Assembly (NCBI RefSeq): GCF_002811475.1
Contig: NZ_NPDL01000001.1
Location: 496,001 to 560,000, forward strand
Direction of reading: 5' to 3'
DNA: 64,000 nt
DNA from: Leptospira hartskeerlii
GTDB lineage: Bacteria > Spirochaetota > Leptospiria > Leptospirales > Leptospiraceae
Within the stretch, counting starts at the first letter, position 1, and each line of letters opens with the position of its first letter. This document shows positions 8,300 to 17,860 of this stretch, piece after piece. Made by a program: the position numbers and the translations under genes. The notes under the pieces were generated by a model, which made no database searches, had not been told where the DNA came from, and saw only the letters and a program-made list of their open reading frames with translations.

Positions 8300-9972
8300 A
8301 ATTCGAAGAATTAAATCTAGAGCCTAACCTGCAAAAAGCAATCCAAGAAGCAGGATTTACTGAGCTCACTCCTATACAAGAAAAAGCAATCCCTCCCGGA
8401 ATAGAAGGTAGGGATGTAACCGGTTTAGCACAAACTGGAACCGGTAAGACTGTGGCATTCTTGGTGCCTACCATTCACTCCATCTTGACAAGAGGAATAC
8501 AAGGAGTCAGTACTCTGATCCTTGCTCCTACTAGAGAGTTAGTGATCCAAATTTCGGAAGAAGCCGAAAAGTTACTGAAACATACGGACTATAGAGTTGT
8601 CCCTATTATCGGTGGAACGGACTATAAAGTCCAGAACAGAGATCTAAACGGACTCAACGGTCTTATCGTTGCAACTCCGGGAAGATTGATCGACCTCGCA
8701 AGAAGTGGAAGTGCCGATCTTGAAAAGGTCGAGTTCTTCATTTTGGACGAAGCGGATCGTATGTTGGATATGGGTTTCATCTACGATATACGTTGGCTTC
8801 TTCATAAATGTAAGAATAGAAAACAAACTTTACTTTTCTCTGCAACTCTTTCGGTCGAAGTTATGCGTCTTGCATATCGTTTTATGAACGAGCCTGTGGA
8901 GATCCAGATCAATCCCGATAAACTGATCACAGAAAGAATAGATCAAAAACTGGTTCATTTAGGAAGAGAGGAGAAGTTACCTTATATGGTGAACTCCATT
9001 CTGGCTGAAGAACTAGAAGGACAAGGAATTATATTCACAAATTTTAAAGCGAATATTCCTAAAATAGTCAATTCTCTCAGAAAGTTCGGAATTCCTATCA
9101 CAGGGATTTCTTCCGACTTAGATCAGAAAAAAAGACTTAGATTGATGAGGGATTTTAAATCCGGAAAGTTCAAGTTTATGGTCGCAACCGATGTTGCAAG
9201 CCGCGGTATCGACGTGGAGAATATCGAAGTAGTTTTCAATTTCGATCTTCCTCAGGATACTGAGAACTATGTGCATAGGATCGGAAGAACTGCAAGAGCA
9301 GGAAGAGTTGGTAAGTCGATCAGCTTCTGCTCCGAGTCCGATTATGTTGAATTGGAGAAGATCGAAAAATATCTGAAACAAAAGATAGATGTTCTGCCTG
9401 TTCACGAAGAAGCGCTTACATTCCCTGCCGGTGAGTTCCAAGTTTTCGTAGGTGGAGATGCATTTGATAATGCTCCTGTCGAAAGAAATGGGAACAGAAA
9501 CCAAGGAAGAGGCGACAGAGGTCCTAAAAAACAAAGAAGTGATTTCCAACGTAACGGTAACAGCGGTGGGAACCAAAGAGGGGAAAAAACCTGGAACAAA
9601 GAATCTGGAGATCGCAAAAAAGATTTCAATAGAGATTCTGGAAATAGAAAGCAGAACGGCGGCCACAAAAAAAGACCGGAAGCAGCTATCCAAGAAGCCC
9701 AAGAGTTTTTACAAAAAGCGGACAGTGTATTCGGTTCTAATGGCGCTCGTAAAGATAGAAATCAGAAAAACCAGAACCAGAAGAAAGGAAAACAACGTTC
9801 CGATTTCCAAAAACAACATTCTCCAAATCATCAAAATCACGAGAATAAAAAACAGAAATCGAATTACGATAAGAGCAAACGTAACTTATTCGATATAAAC
9901 GATTCTAAAAGATCTTCAGACAAGAAGAAGGGATCAATTTGGACAAGGATCAAATCCTTCTTTGGGGGTTAG
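8296..9972 (+). CDS. DEAD-box RNA helicase with long basic C-terminal tail
   Basis: ATP-dependent RNA helicase of the RhlE/CsdA type. The Q motif (LTPIQEKAIPPG), motif I AQTGTGKT (45-52), DEAD (about 152-155), SAT, the VATDVASRGIDV block and HRIGRTARAGR are all present in order. After the core (about residue 375) comes a roughly 180-residue low-complexity tail rich in Asn, Lys, Arg, Gly and Gln, with RNGNRNQGRGDRG-type repeats. Such tails usually bind RNA or drive condensation with ribosomes or RNase E-like partners. The end of the tail overlaps the amidase gene by about 34 bases. Confidence 0.9.
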   Translation: MKFEELNLEPNLQKAIQEAGFTELTPIQEKAIPPGIEGRDVTGLAQTGTGKTVAFLVPTIHSILTRGIQGVSTLILAPTRELVIQISEEAEKLLKHTDYRVVPIIGGTDYKVQNRDLNGLNGLIVATPGRLIDLARSGSADLEKVEFFILDEADRMLDMGFIYDIRWLLHKCKNRKQTLLFSATLSVEVMRLAYRFMNEPVEIQINPDKLITERIDQKLVHLGREEKLPYMVNSILAEELEGQGIIFTNFKANIPKIVNSLRKFGIPITGISSDLDQKKRLRLMRDFKSGKFKFMVATDVASRGIDVENIEVVFNFDLPQDTENYVHRIGRTARAGRVGKSISFCSESDYVELEKIEKYLKQKIDVLPVHEEALTFPAGEFQVFVGGDAFDNAPVERNGNRNQGRGDRGPKKQRSDFQRNGNSGGNQRGEKTWNKESGDRKKDFNRDSGNRKQNGGHKKRPEAAIQEAQEFLQKADSVFGSNGARKDRNQKNQNQKKGKQRSDFQKQHSPNHQNHENKKQKSNYDKSKRNLFDINDSKRSSDKKKGSIWTRIKSFFGG

Positions 9973-11030
9973 GATTCTTTCTACTTTTTAGCGCGCCCGT
10001 TTTTGCCGAGTCCAAAATACAGACCATCGGCAAGAGCGGATACGTTTCCTTCGAGGAGATCCGTAAAAAGATCCCTGGACTACAATCCAAATTTGAGTCT
10101 GCTACATTAGTAGGCTCTATCTCTCATGCCTCCGGTGAGATCCGATTTCGGATCGGTGCTTCCTTTTATGCAATCAATGGTAGTTTAGAAAAAACGAATT
10201 TACCAGTGGTCTATAAAGAGAAAGATTTCTTACTTCCTCCAGACCTGGTCGAGGCGATCTTTGTACGCCTATTACCCGGAGACGTAAGTTACGAATTTAA
10301 AGAAGACGAACTTATATTCGATCTATTGCCTAAAGCAGAAAGATTAAAACTTTCCGCTATCATAGTGGATGCGGGACATGGTGGAAAAGATCCGGGGACT
10401 TCTTCAGATAAAGGGACCCAGGAAAAGTTAGTTTCTCTACAAGTGGCTCGCTTCCTGAAAAAATTCCTGAACAAGGTTTATCCTGAAGTTAGAGTGATCC
10501 TGACCAGGTCCAATGATTCATTTATTGAATTAGAGAGAAGGTCAGAGATTGCGAATCGAGAGACCCAAAAAGGCGGCTCGGTTTTATTCGTAAGTTTGCA
10601 CTGTAATGCTTCGATTTCTTCCGATGTGAACGGATTCGAAGTGTATTATTTATCCCAGACCCCGAGTACAGAGACTGCAAGAGAAGTCTCATTATTCGAA
10701 AATGGGATTTCCGGCAAAAAAAACGGGACCTCCTACGGGAAAATCCAGGCTGGAATGATGTCCTCTATGATCCAAAGAAGAAGCCGCCTTCTTGCAAGAA
10801 GTGTCGAATCCGAGATGAAAAAAAACCTTGGTCCAAAGATATTGTCTAGAGGAGTGAAGAAAGCGGACTTTTCCGTGCTTAGGGGAAGTTTGATGCCTGC
10901 AATCCTAGTCGAAATGGGTTACCTCACCCATAATAAGGAATCAGAGGTATTGGCTGATAAAACTCACCAAGTAAAATTGGCCAAAAGTATATTAGAAGGT
11001 GTGAGAGCGTATGAACTTGCAAAAGATTAA
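9939..11030 (+). CDS. secreted N-acetylmuramoyl-L-alanine amidase (Amidase_3)
   Basis: Zinc amidase that cleaves the peptide stem from peptidoglycan, probably in cell separation or wall turnover. A TTG start with an AAGAAGG ribosome site gives a signal peptide (ILLWGLGFFLLFSAPVFAES, about residues 5-24). An N-terminal 100-residue beta-rich region follows, then the catalytic domain from about 135: IIVDAGHGGKDPG (Zn His), SEIANRE, VSLHCNAS (Zn His) and the C-terminal VEMGYLTH (catalytic Glu). Overlaps with the helicase upstream and a GerMN-like gene downstream (20 bases) suggest one transcript. AMIN-like function of the N-terminal region is possible but not shown. Confidence 0.88.
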   Translation: MDKDQILLWGLGFFLLFSAPVFAESKIQTIGKSGYVSFEEIRKKIPGLQSKFESATLVGSISHASGEIRFRIGASFYAINGSLEKTNLPVVYKEKDFLLPPDLVEAIFVRLLPGDVSYEFKEDELIFDLLPKAERLKLSAIIVDAGHGGKDPGTSSDKGTQEKLVSLQVARFLKKFLNKVYPEVRVILTRSNDSFIELERRSEIANRETQKGGSVLFVSLHCNASISSDVNGFEVYYLSQTPSTETAREVSLFENGISGKKNGTSYGKIQAGMMSSMIQRRSRLLARSVESEMKKNLGPKILSRGVKKADFSVLRGSLMPAILVEMGYLTHNKESEVLADKTHQVKLAKSILEGVRAYELAKD

Positions 11031-11772
11031 GGAAATTTGGAATCGCTTCCTCTCTCATTTGGATACTTTCTATACTTGGGTTTTTGAATTAGCAACGAGA
11101 GCAGCCGATTCCAAAGAATCCAAAAGAATTTTATTCTTAACTTATTCTTGGATCATCGTATTATTATTCTTAACCGGTTTCATTCTCGCAGGAAAAAATC
11201 CATTAAAACTACTCGTTCCATTTACATTATATGATCTACCTAACTTAGATCCTAGAAAGGAAATCGTAATATACGGTTCAGATGGAGAAGGCGAGGTATT
11301 CCCAGTAAAAAGAAAGGTCCTCTTAACGGGCGAAGATTTCAGACATGATGTTCTGACTTTAATTGGAGAAGCGGGCGAGTCTAGTTATTTCGATCCTACT
11401 GTTCCAAATGCTTCTGCACAATATAGAAACCTGAAAAAACTTCCGAACTTGCAGGACTCAGTGATCTCTATCTGGAAAAGAGGAGATGTATTGATCTTGG
11501 ATCTGAGAAAATCCACATTGGAAAATCTACTTTCCGATATGAAATTCAGGATCGATTATACTTACGCAAGTCAGATGACAGAAGAACAAAAGTCTGCAGA
11601 GATAGAGCGTAAAAAATTGGGCCTATTATCTTCCGCATTCTTAGCGACGGAAAGAACCTTATTCGAAAACTATCCTGACCTAAATCGGATCGAATACAAG
11701 TTAGGCGGAGAAGTGGGAGATCTGCTCGGTTTAAGCTATTTGCTCTCTTCTGCTCACACAAGACAGCCCTGA
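11011..11772 (+). CDS. membrane-anchored protein with GerMN-like domain
   Basis: A 253-residue protein with one transmembrane segment (about residues 42-66, RILFLTYSWIIVLLFLTGFILAG) and an extracytoplasmic part. The latter has the outline of a GerMN domain: a strand EIVIYGSDGEGEVFPVKR, a helix with HDVLTLIGEAG, a strand with SVISIWKRGDVLILDLRK and a final helix-strand LATERTLFENYPDLNRIEYKLGG. GerMN domains occur next to or fused with cell-wall amidases in other bacteria, which fits the 20-base overlap with the amidase gene. The domain call is by eye and is inference; sequence identity to known GerM looks low. Confidence 0.6.
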   Translation: MNLQKIKEIWNRFLSHLDTFYTWVFELATRAADSKESKRILFLTYSWIIVLLFLTGFILAGKNPLKLLVPFTLYDLPNLDPRKEIVIYGSDGEGEVFPVKRKVLLTGEDFRHDVLTLIGEAGESSYFDPTVPNASAQYRNLKKLPNLQDSVISIWKRGDVLILDLRKSTLENLLSDMKFRIDYTYASQMTEEQKSAEIERKKLGLLSSAFLATERTLFENYPDLNRIEYKLGGEVGDLLGLSYLLSSAHTRQP

Positions 11773-11778
11773 GATTTA

Positions 11779-11800
11779 TCCGGTATTCCGGAGTTTTCTC
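11779..11800 (+). terminator. weak stem-loop after the amidase operon
   Basis: TCCGG-TATT-CCGGA followed by GTTTTCTCTC, 7 bases after the stop at 11772. The stem is only 5 bp but GC-rich and the tail is pyrimidine-rich, so it may act as an intrinsic terminator or pause site. Confidence 0.35.
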
Positions 11801-11861
11801 TCTAAATTAACTGGACGAAAGGGTTGTTTTGACCCATTTCGGAGCCGATAGTATTAAAGAC

Positions 11862-13115
11862 ATGTCCGGGTCCAAACGTACACTATTAGTCGTTTTTATT
11901 CTTTTGATCTCCGGGCTCATACTATCCGCAGCTCCCGATCTGCAAAATTCTCCTGATGTAACAAATATCAACGATTTCCGCACAGATCGTGTAGCATTTC
12001 ATTATATTCAATTGGTAGATAAAGAAGGTAAGGCGCTTCCGGAAAGAAATCTGAATCGAGATACTTCTGAGGCCACGTTACTCATCATTGATAGAGGACA
12101 ACTTACTCTTTTAAAGGATGGGTTTGACGATCCAGCTCAGATAAAGGATAAGGAAAAGGATTATTTAAATAAGATTTATAAATTCACCAGACTAAAAGAC
12201 CTGGAACAAGAATATTATAAATTACCGGAATCGGAAAGAACCAAACCTTCTTCTAAAACAGAACCAAACCAGGCGGAAACAAACAAACCGAATAATACTC
12301 CGGGAACTTCTGCAGAGCCGGAAGAGAAGAATAAGGAATTTGATCTTCTATTAAAATATGATGATGAACTTCTGAAGTCTTATGCGGCGGAGAAGGCTGC
12401 CTATGCGGAATATTCGAGGACGGAACGTATTTACGGAAAAGATTCTCCAAAAACGAGTTCTCTTAGAGCAAGATTCGAAGAACAAAAATCTAAAACTCAG
12501 GAAAGGAAAAAATTCCTATTAGGTTTTTTGCATAATACTTCCGCAGATTCGAATCCTTATCCTGGCGATAGAAAAGAACAGATATTTTATACGAATCATT
12601 CCAACGGACTTCCTGATTTCTATCTCCATTCTACCACTCCAAGAGAAGTAGACGGCCTCATAAAAGGAGAAGAAGAAGTCGGAAAAAAATACGGACAACT
12701 TTTTAAAACTGCTATTGATCGATTGATAGATTCTCAGATAGATAAATTATACTATTATATTTGGAACCGGGACATGACAAACACCCGGATCAAAGTGGAT
12801 CGTTTTTTAAAAGGGAAGAAGGTCACAGTTGTCACAGGTGACTCCACAGTTTATACGATGATAGACAAAGAAGGGGATGGGATTACTGAATCCTTCTTCG
12901 TAGATTCTCCCGGACTAAAATTTTCTTGGGGAAAAGAAGTCCCAAATATCATTTCTATTTCTAATTGTACGGATCAAGGGATCTTAACTAAGATCAAAGC
13001 ATTAGGAGACGATGTTTCTTCCGGAAGAATTCCTAAAAAAGTGGATAAACTGGATTTGGCAATCCCGGAAGAACAGATACTTTTGGAATTAAAACCCTTA
13101 TTGAAGAATTTGTAA
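11862..13115 (+). CDS. secreted hypothetical protein
   Basis: I do not recognise this protein of about 417 residues. It begins with a signal peptide (SKRTLLVVFILLISGLILSAAP) and continues as a charged, Lys/Glu-rich protein. A low-complexity region rich in Glu, Pro and Asn lies at about residues 125-160 and an alpha-helical stretch (YAAEKAAYAEYSRTERIYG) near 185. A more ordered C-terminal domain contains TVVTGDSTVYTMIDKEGDGI and LKFSWGKEVPNIISISNC. The latter may be a calcium-independent beta fold; I infer nothing further. I chose the ATG at 11862 because it starts the signal peptide directly; a TTG at 11829 is also in frame. It stands alone between a weak hairpin and the convergent echA-like gene. 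Confidence 0.7.
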   Translation: MSGSKRTLLVVFILLISGLILSAAPDLQNSPDVTNINDFRTDRVAFHYIQLVDKEGKALPERNLNRDTSEATLLIIDRGQLTLLKDGFDDPAQIKDKEKDYLNKIYKFTRLKDLEQEYYKLPESERTKPSSKTEPNQAETNKPNNTPGTSAEPEEKNKEFDLLLKYDDELLKSYAAEKAAYAEYSRTERIYGKDSPKTSSLRARFEEQKSKTQERKKFLLGFLHNTSADSNPYPGDRKEQIFYTNHSNGLPDFYLHSTTPREVDGLIKGEEEVGKKYGQLFKTAIDRLIDSQIDKLYYYIWNRDMTNTRIKVDRFLKGKKVTVVTGDSTVYTMIDKEGDGITESFFVDSPGLKFSWGKEVPNIISISNCTDQGILTKIKALGDDVSSGRIPKKVDKLDLAIPEEQILLELKPLLKNL

Positions 13116-13134
13116 TTTGTCAATACAATCCGCG

Positions 13135-13180
13135 AGCCTGTTAACTCATTAACGCCCTTTGAAAACAGGCTTTCTTTTTT
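13135..13180 (+). terminator. candidate intrinsic terminator at the convergent junction
   Basis: AGCCTGTT (13135-13142) and AACAGGCT (13164-13171) can pair around a 21-base loop and are followed by TTCTTTTTTC on the + strand. The right arm lies inside the last codons of the minus-strand crotonase gene. It would end the transcript of the secreted protein. Confidence 0.4.
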
Positions 13181-13937
13181 CTTCGATAGACTTGATCGTT
13201 TCTTTAAAATCCTGGGAAAGGAAATTGAGCGCTTGAGATTCCGCTTCTTTACGTAATGCAGCATTCAGTTTTTCACGATCGTAAATATTCTTTTTTAATT
13301 CACTGAGTGCCATAGGAGCGCTCTCGCTCAGAGAAATTGCGATCTCTGTTGCTCTTTGTAAAACTTCCGCTTTCGGAACTGAATCATAACAAATTCCTAA
13401 GGAATGAGCTTCTTTACCGCTTACTGTTTCTGCTAAGAATAAAAGCCTGTTTGCGGTTTCCATTCCGAATAATTCCTTAGCGAGATAACTGGATCCCATT
13501 CCTGGATGGATCCCTAGTTTCACGAAATTGAATTGGTATTTTCCTTCGTCCGCAAAAACTCTTAGGTCACAAGCGAGAGTAATAGAAAGACCTGCACCGA
13601 TCGCATGACCATTCGCGGCGCAGATTACTGGAACGTTCAGATCTCTAACGGTTAAGAATAGATTATAAAATTCGAACATTTCTTTTTTGTTCGTTTCAAA
13701 AGACTTCTCGGCGAAAGATTTTAATAATTCAAAATTGCCGCCTGCGGAGAAGATATCGTTCTTCCCAGTGATAACAACTGCTCTAGGAGGATTTTTTTTA
13801 AGCCTTTCTATTTGTGCTTGGAACTCCAGACCCATGGCAACAGTCATGGAATTCTTGGTTTCCGGGTTGTTCAGATAAAGAATTTCTATTCTGGATTCGG
13901 AAGAAAGTTCTACTGTTTCTGAATCAACTAATGCCAT
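13149..13937 (-). CDS. enoyl-CoA hydratase/isomerase (crotonase) family protein
   Basis: A 262-residue crotonase-fold protein acting on acyl-CoA thioesters. The oxyanion-hole motif [15 protein letters not shown] (about 62-76), the [21 protein letters not shown] block (about 108-128) and [19 protein letters not shown] are typical. At the positions of the two catalytic glutamates of enoyl-CoA hydratase I read Phe and Arg, so it may be an isomerase, dehalogenase-like or other crotonase rather than a hydratase. The start overlaps the end of the upstream gene by one base (TAATG). Which pathway it serves is not indicated by the neighbours. Confidence 0.85.
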   Translation of the reverse strand: MALVDSETVELSSESRIEILYLNNPETKNSMTVAMGLEFQAQIERLKKNPPRAVVITGKNDIFSAGGNFELLKSFAEKSFETNKKEMFEFYNLFLTVRDLNVPVICAANGHAIGAGLSITLACDLRVFADEGKYQFNFVKLGIHPGMGSSYLAKELFGMETANRLLFLAETVSGKEAHSLGICYDSVPKAEVLQRATEIAISLSESAPMALSELKKNIYDREKLNAALRKEAESQALNFLSQDFKETIKSIEEKRKPVFKGR

Positions 13938-14464
13938 TAAACAGCTTCCTGTTTTAATTCGAAACTTTCATACCAAACTCTATCGGAAATAGAAAGAGGT
14001 TTTTCTCCGATACCCATTTGGTCATAATAATCTAATAAAATTTCTAAATGAACATTCTCTTCGTCTTCTAAAGTCCAGAAGCTACTATCGATCGACTTGG
14101 AAACAAGAGCCTGGCCTCTAACAGAGTCCACGAAATAGTCGGGTTTATCGGAAAAGATCAGATGAGCGGAGATCAAATCGAAACGGATAGTGTCTACGAT
14201 CTTAGAAAATTCAGAATCAGCTTTATCAAAATAGCGGGAAGCAATCTCGGTTTGGAAATAATCACCCCAAGTAAGAATGTCCGGCTCTACTCCAGTGCGC
14301 GCCTTGATCTCTTGGAGTTTTTCCTCTTCCAAAAACGGCTTGGAAGCGAATTTATCCACAAGTTCTCTGAGTGAAATCAAGTTGAGGATTTTATTCGCGG
14401 AAAGTTGCCCACGACGCATCATATCGAAAAGTTCTGGATTCAGTTCGGACTTGTTCTCTGCCAT
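13937..14464 (-). CDS. hypothetical cytoplasmic protein, coupled to crotonase gene
   Basis: I do not recognise this 175-residue protein. It is acidic and mostly helical by composition, with no signal peptide or membrane segment. Recognisable features are an N-terminal helix ([21 protein letters not shown]) and a central region rich in aromatic and acidic residues ([21 protein letters not shown]). The crotonase gene starts in its stop codon (TAATG), so the two are translated together and may act on the same substrate. It is the first gene of this minus-strand pair and is divergent from the PilZ-like gene. Confidence 0.65.
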   Translation of the reverse strand: MAENKSELNPELFDMMRRGQLSANKILNLISLRELVDKFASKPFLEEEKLQEIKARTGVEPDILTWGDYFQTEIASRYFDKADSEFSKIVDTIRFDLISAHLIFSDKPDYFVDSVRGQALVSKSIDSSFWTLEDEENVHLEILLDYYDQMGIGEKPLSISDRVWYESFELKQEAV

Positions 14465-14640
14465 GGTTTATTTTTCGGCAGATGCATAAAAATCCCCCGA
14501 ACAATTTCCTTCCGGAAAATACTCGTATATGTCTCATTTACGAAAAAAAGAAGAATGCTCCGATTTCCGAAAGACTGCACTGGATTCCTAAAGTCCCGAA
14601 GTCGAAAATAAAGATAAGGGAAAATTTTACCTGGACCACT

Positions 14641-15918
14641 ATGGCTGTAGGACGATCGGATACACTCCAAGAACTGATTACGATTTTAGAAACGATGTTT
14701 GGAGAAACAATCATCGGGTCCGATATCAATCTGGTTAAACATCTATTCTATAGTTTGAAAGCGGATCAAAGAGAGTTCCCCTTCGACTATGAAGGAGAGA
14801 AGCTTACTTCCGTCGTTGAAGAAGTAAGCGAAGACACTCTTGTCCTATACGTTCCTTATCTCCAGCCCAAAGGAATATTAAGAGCGAAAATCAGTTTCGA
14901 AATTCTGAATATACTTTATCAATTCGAAGTAGTGCTTCTCGATTTTTGGGAAGACCATGTAAGGGTCAAGATCCCTTCTGAGTTACAGGCCGCCGCGTTC
15001 CGTAAAAACCTCAGGGTGGCTGTTGACGACCTTTTCATGAATTATGTGATCCTCTATCGCTCCTTGAGCGGCGGAGAAAGAGAACTTGGAAAAAATCTAA
15101 GCGTAGAACAAAGATTTTTTCATTTAATGAAAGAGATCAAAAAGGATAATCCTAGTCTTAAATTGATCAATTTAATGGTTACTGAATATATTCTGGGGAT
15201 TTCCAAGGATTATGAGATCGTATTTTTTGGGCCTGGAAATGACGGAGGGTTTTTCGGAGACTTCGTCAAAAAATATAATCGGTCCATCTATGTTCCGGAT
15301 TGTTCCTTAATTAAAAGTTATATTGGAGAGGAGAAGGATCCGTATCTGGCCAATTTCCGAGATGAATATCTGAGTCTGATCCAAACCAGAGGACAGGCAA
15401 AGGCGGATGAATTCTTTAGAGAACTCCAGAAGGAAGAAGTTCGTAATTTCTTAATTTCTTATATAGTTACTCCAATTCGTTTGTTTAACGATCCAATCGG
15501 TTATGTAAAAGTATTCTCTACTGCGATGGATAAATTTTCTATCGTACAGCAACAAGCATTGTATATAGAAGAGTTGGGGGATATTCTTACTTATGCATTA
15601 ACCAAAGTGTATATTCGCCAAGAAAACTTCCGAAATGAAAAAGCAGTAACTCGTATCCTTGACATCAGCATGAACGGACTTTTGTTCGAAATCGAAGATG
15701 GACGGACTTTTAATTATTTAAAGCAGCATAATATCATCAAAATGTTCATTCCGATCTCTGAAAGAAATTTGGTCTTAAGAGGAGAGGTAGTTCGATTTTT
15801 AGAAGTCGGAAATGGTAAATACCAGTTAGGCGTGAACTTCTTCGATTCGAATCCGGATGATATGGTCTTCCTGCAGCATTATATTTTCAGCAAGAAGATG
15901 CGGATTTTGTTCGAATAG
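14641..15918 (+). CDS. PilZ-like regulator of the DUF1577 type
   Basis: About 425 residues, probably cytoplasmic. An N-terminal YcgR-N-like beta region ends in RKNLR (RxxxR, about residues 121-125 from this start). About 215 residues of a different domain follow, and then DISMNG (DxSxxG, about 341-346) and a beta region ending [11 protein letters not shown]. RxxxR plus [DN]xSxxG are the c-di-GMP contacts of PilZ domains, but normally they lie about 20-30 residues apart. Here they are separated by a large insert, as in the second family member at 53264-54544. I chose the ATG at 14641 because residues encoded upstream (from 14482) look non-conserved. c-di-GMP binding is inference. Confidence 0.7.
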   Translation: MAVGRSDTLQELITILETMFGETIIGSDINLVKHLFYSLKADQREFPFDYEGEKLTSVVEEVSEDTLVLYVPYLQPKGILRAKISFEILNILYQFEVVLLDFWEDHVRVKIPSELQAAAFRKNLRVAVDDLFMNYVILYRSLSGGERELGKNLSVEQRFFHLMKEIKKDNPSLKLINLMVTEYILGISKDYEIVFFGPGNDGGFFGDFVKKYNRSIYVPDCSLIKSYIGEEKDPYLANFRDEYLSLIQTRGQAKADEFFRELQKEEVRNFLISYIVTPIRLFNDPIGYVKVFSTAMDKFSIVQQQALYIEELGDILTYALTKVYIRQENFRNEKAVTRILDISMNGLLFEIEDGRTFNYLKQHNIIKMFIPISERNLVLRGEVVRFLEVGNGKYQLGVNFFDSNPDDMVFLQHYIFSKKMRILFE

Positions 15919-16100
15919 AGATCCTTTCCTCTCCGGTAAGAGAGCGAAGGCAGTCTTAAGGACTAGATGGTTTCCTTCTGCTACTTGGTTGTGGACTCCA
16001 TTCTTACTCCAACTGTTACGAGCGAATCTGAGCCTATTATTTTGGGCCTAGTAACGTGAAAGTAGACACTTTTTTCGCTCCAAAAGAGGAGAAGGTAAAG

Positions 16101-16298
16101 ATGAATAGAAATGGCAAATACTCGCCGGAGTCTAAAGAACAAAATCCACCTACGGATAAACAGGTCAAAGAAAGCGAAGAGCATGACAGAAATATTGGAA
16201 GTATTCGAACTTATTATTATAAGTTTCTTAAACGTTGTAGAAATGAATTAGATCAGTTATATCCAATCCTAATTGATTTAATACTTGAATCCTGCTAA
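16101..16298 (+). CDS. small hypothetical protein
   Basis: A 65-codon reading frame with a strong ribosome site (GAGGAGAAGG ending 5 bases before the ATG). The first half is hydrophilic and charged (KYSPESKEQNPPTDKQ). The second half is helical with aromatic and hydrophobic residues (RTYYYKFLKRCRNELDQL). I recognise no family. It lies alone in the 440-base gap between the PilZ-like gene and the convergent flavin monooxygenase gene. The rest of that gap shows only a short CTCTC/GAGAG hairpin at 15929-15944. It could be a genuine small gene or a remnant. Confidence 0.4.
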   Translation: MNRNGKYSPESKEQNPPTDKQVKESEEHDRNIGSIRTYYYKFLKRCRNELDQLYPILIDLILESC

Positions 16299-16358
16299 AG
16301 ATTAAAAAGAACTACGTATTGTTTGTTTCCGTGTCATTAAATATTGCGACTCTAAGTC

Positions 16359-17729
16359 CTATTTTGTTAGCAATTGAGAAAATGAGCCTGCCCGCAATTC
16401 TGGCCAGCCGAGTTTGCGTTGGATTTTGGTTCGATATTTTTTATACGCTATTTGATTTACATAGACCGAGTGCCTAGGTGTATCTAAATATCGAATCCCA
16501 CCGTTTAAAAGAGGTCGATCCTTCTTGATCAATTTTTCAAATTTCTTCGCCGAATAGTTGTTTTCGGATTTCGCAACTATATAGCAGGAGATTAAATTAG
16601 TCATGTCATCGAACATCTTGTAAGCACCACCGTCTGTTTCCATATATCCGATCGCAAAAAGATTTTCATAATTACGATTAAAGAGATTTAGGTAGAGTTC
16701 TGGGCGTCCATCTCTCCATTCGAAGTATTTTTCATTCATATACGGAATGGACCAATTATAACCAGTAGCCAAGACGATCAGATCGATTTTTTCGCGGCTA
16801 CCATCTTTGAATTCTACGAATTCATTATTAATTCTTAAAATTTCACCTTTGGCTATCACGTCACCGTGACGGAGATTATGCAATAGTTGGTCATTAATAA
16901 TGGGGTGCGTTTCAAAGAGCTTGTGATCAGGCTTTGGCAGACCTAATTTTTCAAGATTTCCCACTAAAACATTTAGCAATTTTGCCAGAATCCATTGAGA
17001 AAATCCATTCGGTATCCAATGAGCTCCGTCTCCAAATACATCCGCAGGTTGACCGAATATATGCTTCGGGATAAAATAATATCCCCTTCTAACACTAATA
17101 AAGGCTTGTTCTGCAGCAGTGCCGGCATCGCAAGCGATATCGCATCCAGAATTTCCTGCTCCTACTATAAGTACGCGTTTTCCTTGGAATAGCGAATAAT
17201 TTCGATAATCAACACTGTGTATGATTTTCCCGGAAAAACTATCTTGGCCCACTAATTGCGGTATATTGGGAGCCCAAGTAATTCCACTTGCGCAGACTAT
17301 TCCTTTAAACAGTCTCTGTTCCCCATTATCCAATTCGACCAACCAACCGGATTCGACTTGCTCAATATTTTGTACCCCAGTGTTAAACGTTATATGTTCA
17401 TATAGATTATATTCTTTAGCGAAATTTCTATGATATTCAAGAATCTGTTTCCAAGAAGGATAGTCAGGGTAATTATCCGGCATAGGGAAGTTCATATAAC
17501 CCGACAAATATTTCGATGATATGAAATGTGCGCTTTCGTACATAGGGGATCCAGGGTTTTCCATATCCCATATCCCACCGACGTCTTTATATCTTTCAAA
17601 AACTTTAAAAGATACTCCTTTGGATTTAAAAGAACGCGCCATTGATAACCCGGCCGGTCCTGCTCCAATGATGCAATACGAATCAGAATTATCCGTAAAT
17701 TGTTTTTTAAAAACGGTTTCTCTTGTCAT
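16359..17729 (-). CDS. flavin-containing monooxygenase (class B)
   Basis: NADPH- and FAD-dependent oxygenase of 456 residues. The FAD motif GAGPAG is at 22-27 and the NADPH motif GAGNSG at 190-195. The FMO fingerprint FSGKIIHSVDY (165-175) is followed by ATGYNW at 321-326. The last fingerprint residue is Tyr, as in N/S-oxidising FMOs, whereas Baeyer-Villiger enzymes usually have Trp, though some FMOs also oxidise ketones. A ribosome site AGGAAGAA precedes the ATG. A 15-bp palindrome lies 18 bases upstream, and the divergent tetR is next to it, so TetR repression is likely. The layout recalls EthR-EthA. Confidence 0.88.
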   Translation of the reverse strand: MTRETVFKKQFTDNSDSYCIIGAGPAGLSMARSFKSKGVSFKVFERYKDVGGIWDMENPGSPMYESAHFISSKYLSGYMNFPMPDNYPDYPSWKQILEYHRNFAKEYNLYEHITFNTGVQNIEQVESGWLVELDNGEQRLFKGIVCASGITWAPNIPQLVGQDSFSGKIIHSVDYRNYSLFQGKRVLIVGAGNSGCDIACDAGTAAEQAFISVRRGYYFIPKHIFGQPADVFGDGAHWIPNGFSQWILAKLLNVLVGNLEKLGLPKPDHKLFETHPIINDQLLHNLRHGDVIAKGEILRINNEFVEFKDGSREKIDLIVLATGYNWSIPYMNEKYFEWRDGRPELYLNLFNRNYENLFAIGYMETDGGAYKMFDDMTNLISCYIVAKSENNYSAKKFEKLIKKDRPLLNGGIRYLDTPRHSVYVNQIAYKKYRTKIQRKLGWPELRAGSFSQLLTK

Positions 17730-17746
17730 GGGACGTTCTTCCTAAA

Positions 17747-17761
17747 ATGATCATTGATCAT
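17747..17761. promoter_or_regulatory. TetR operator candidate, copy 1
   Basis: ATGATCA-T-TGATCAT, a perfect 7-bp inverted repeat around one base, 18 bases upstream of the monooxygenase start and 100 bases upstream of tetR. The identical site (reverse complement) recurs at 18707-18721, upstream of the SDR-hydrolase operon. Confidence 0.7.
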
Positions 17762-17775
17762 GTTAGGTCATGAGA

Positions 17776-17804
17776 TTGATTAAGATACTTTGGTCAAATA
17801 AAAA
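17776..17804 (+). promoter_or_regulatory. possible promoter of the tetR gene
   Basis: TTGATT (17776-17781), 17-base spacer, TAAAAA (17799-17804), about 56 bases before the tetR ATG. The -10 box is poor, so this is a weak call. Confidence 0.3.
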
Positions 17805-17860
17805 ATCCTTTCCTAATTAAAAAAGTAGTCCTTCGCGGATTTAAGCATTATTTGTCTAAT

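Noticed and set aside
9118..9702. 194-codon antisense frame across the DEAD-box helicase C-terminal region
   Set aside because: It mirrors a biased, low-complexity coding region, which commonly leaves the opposite strand open; no ribosome site or family features.
9452..9898. 148-codon frame inside the helicase tail
   Set aside because: Shadow of the repetitive basic tail; composition is an artefact of the real frame.
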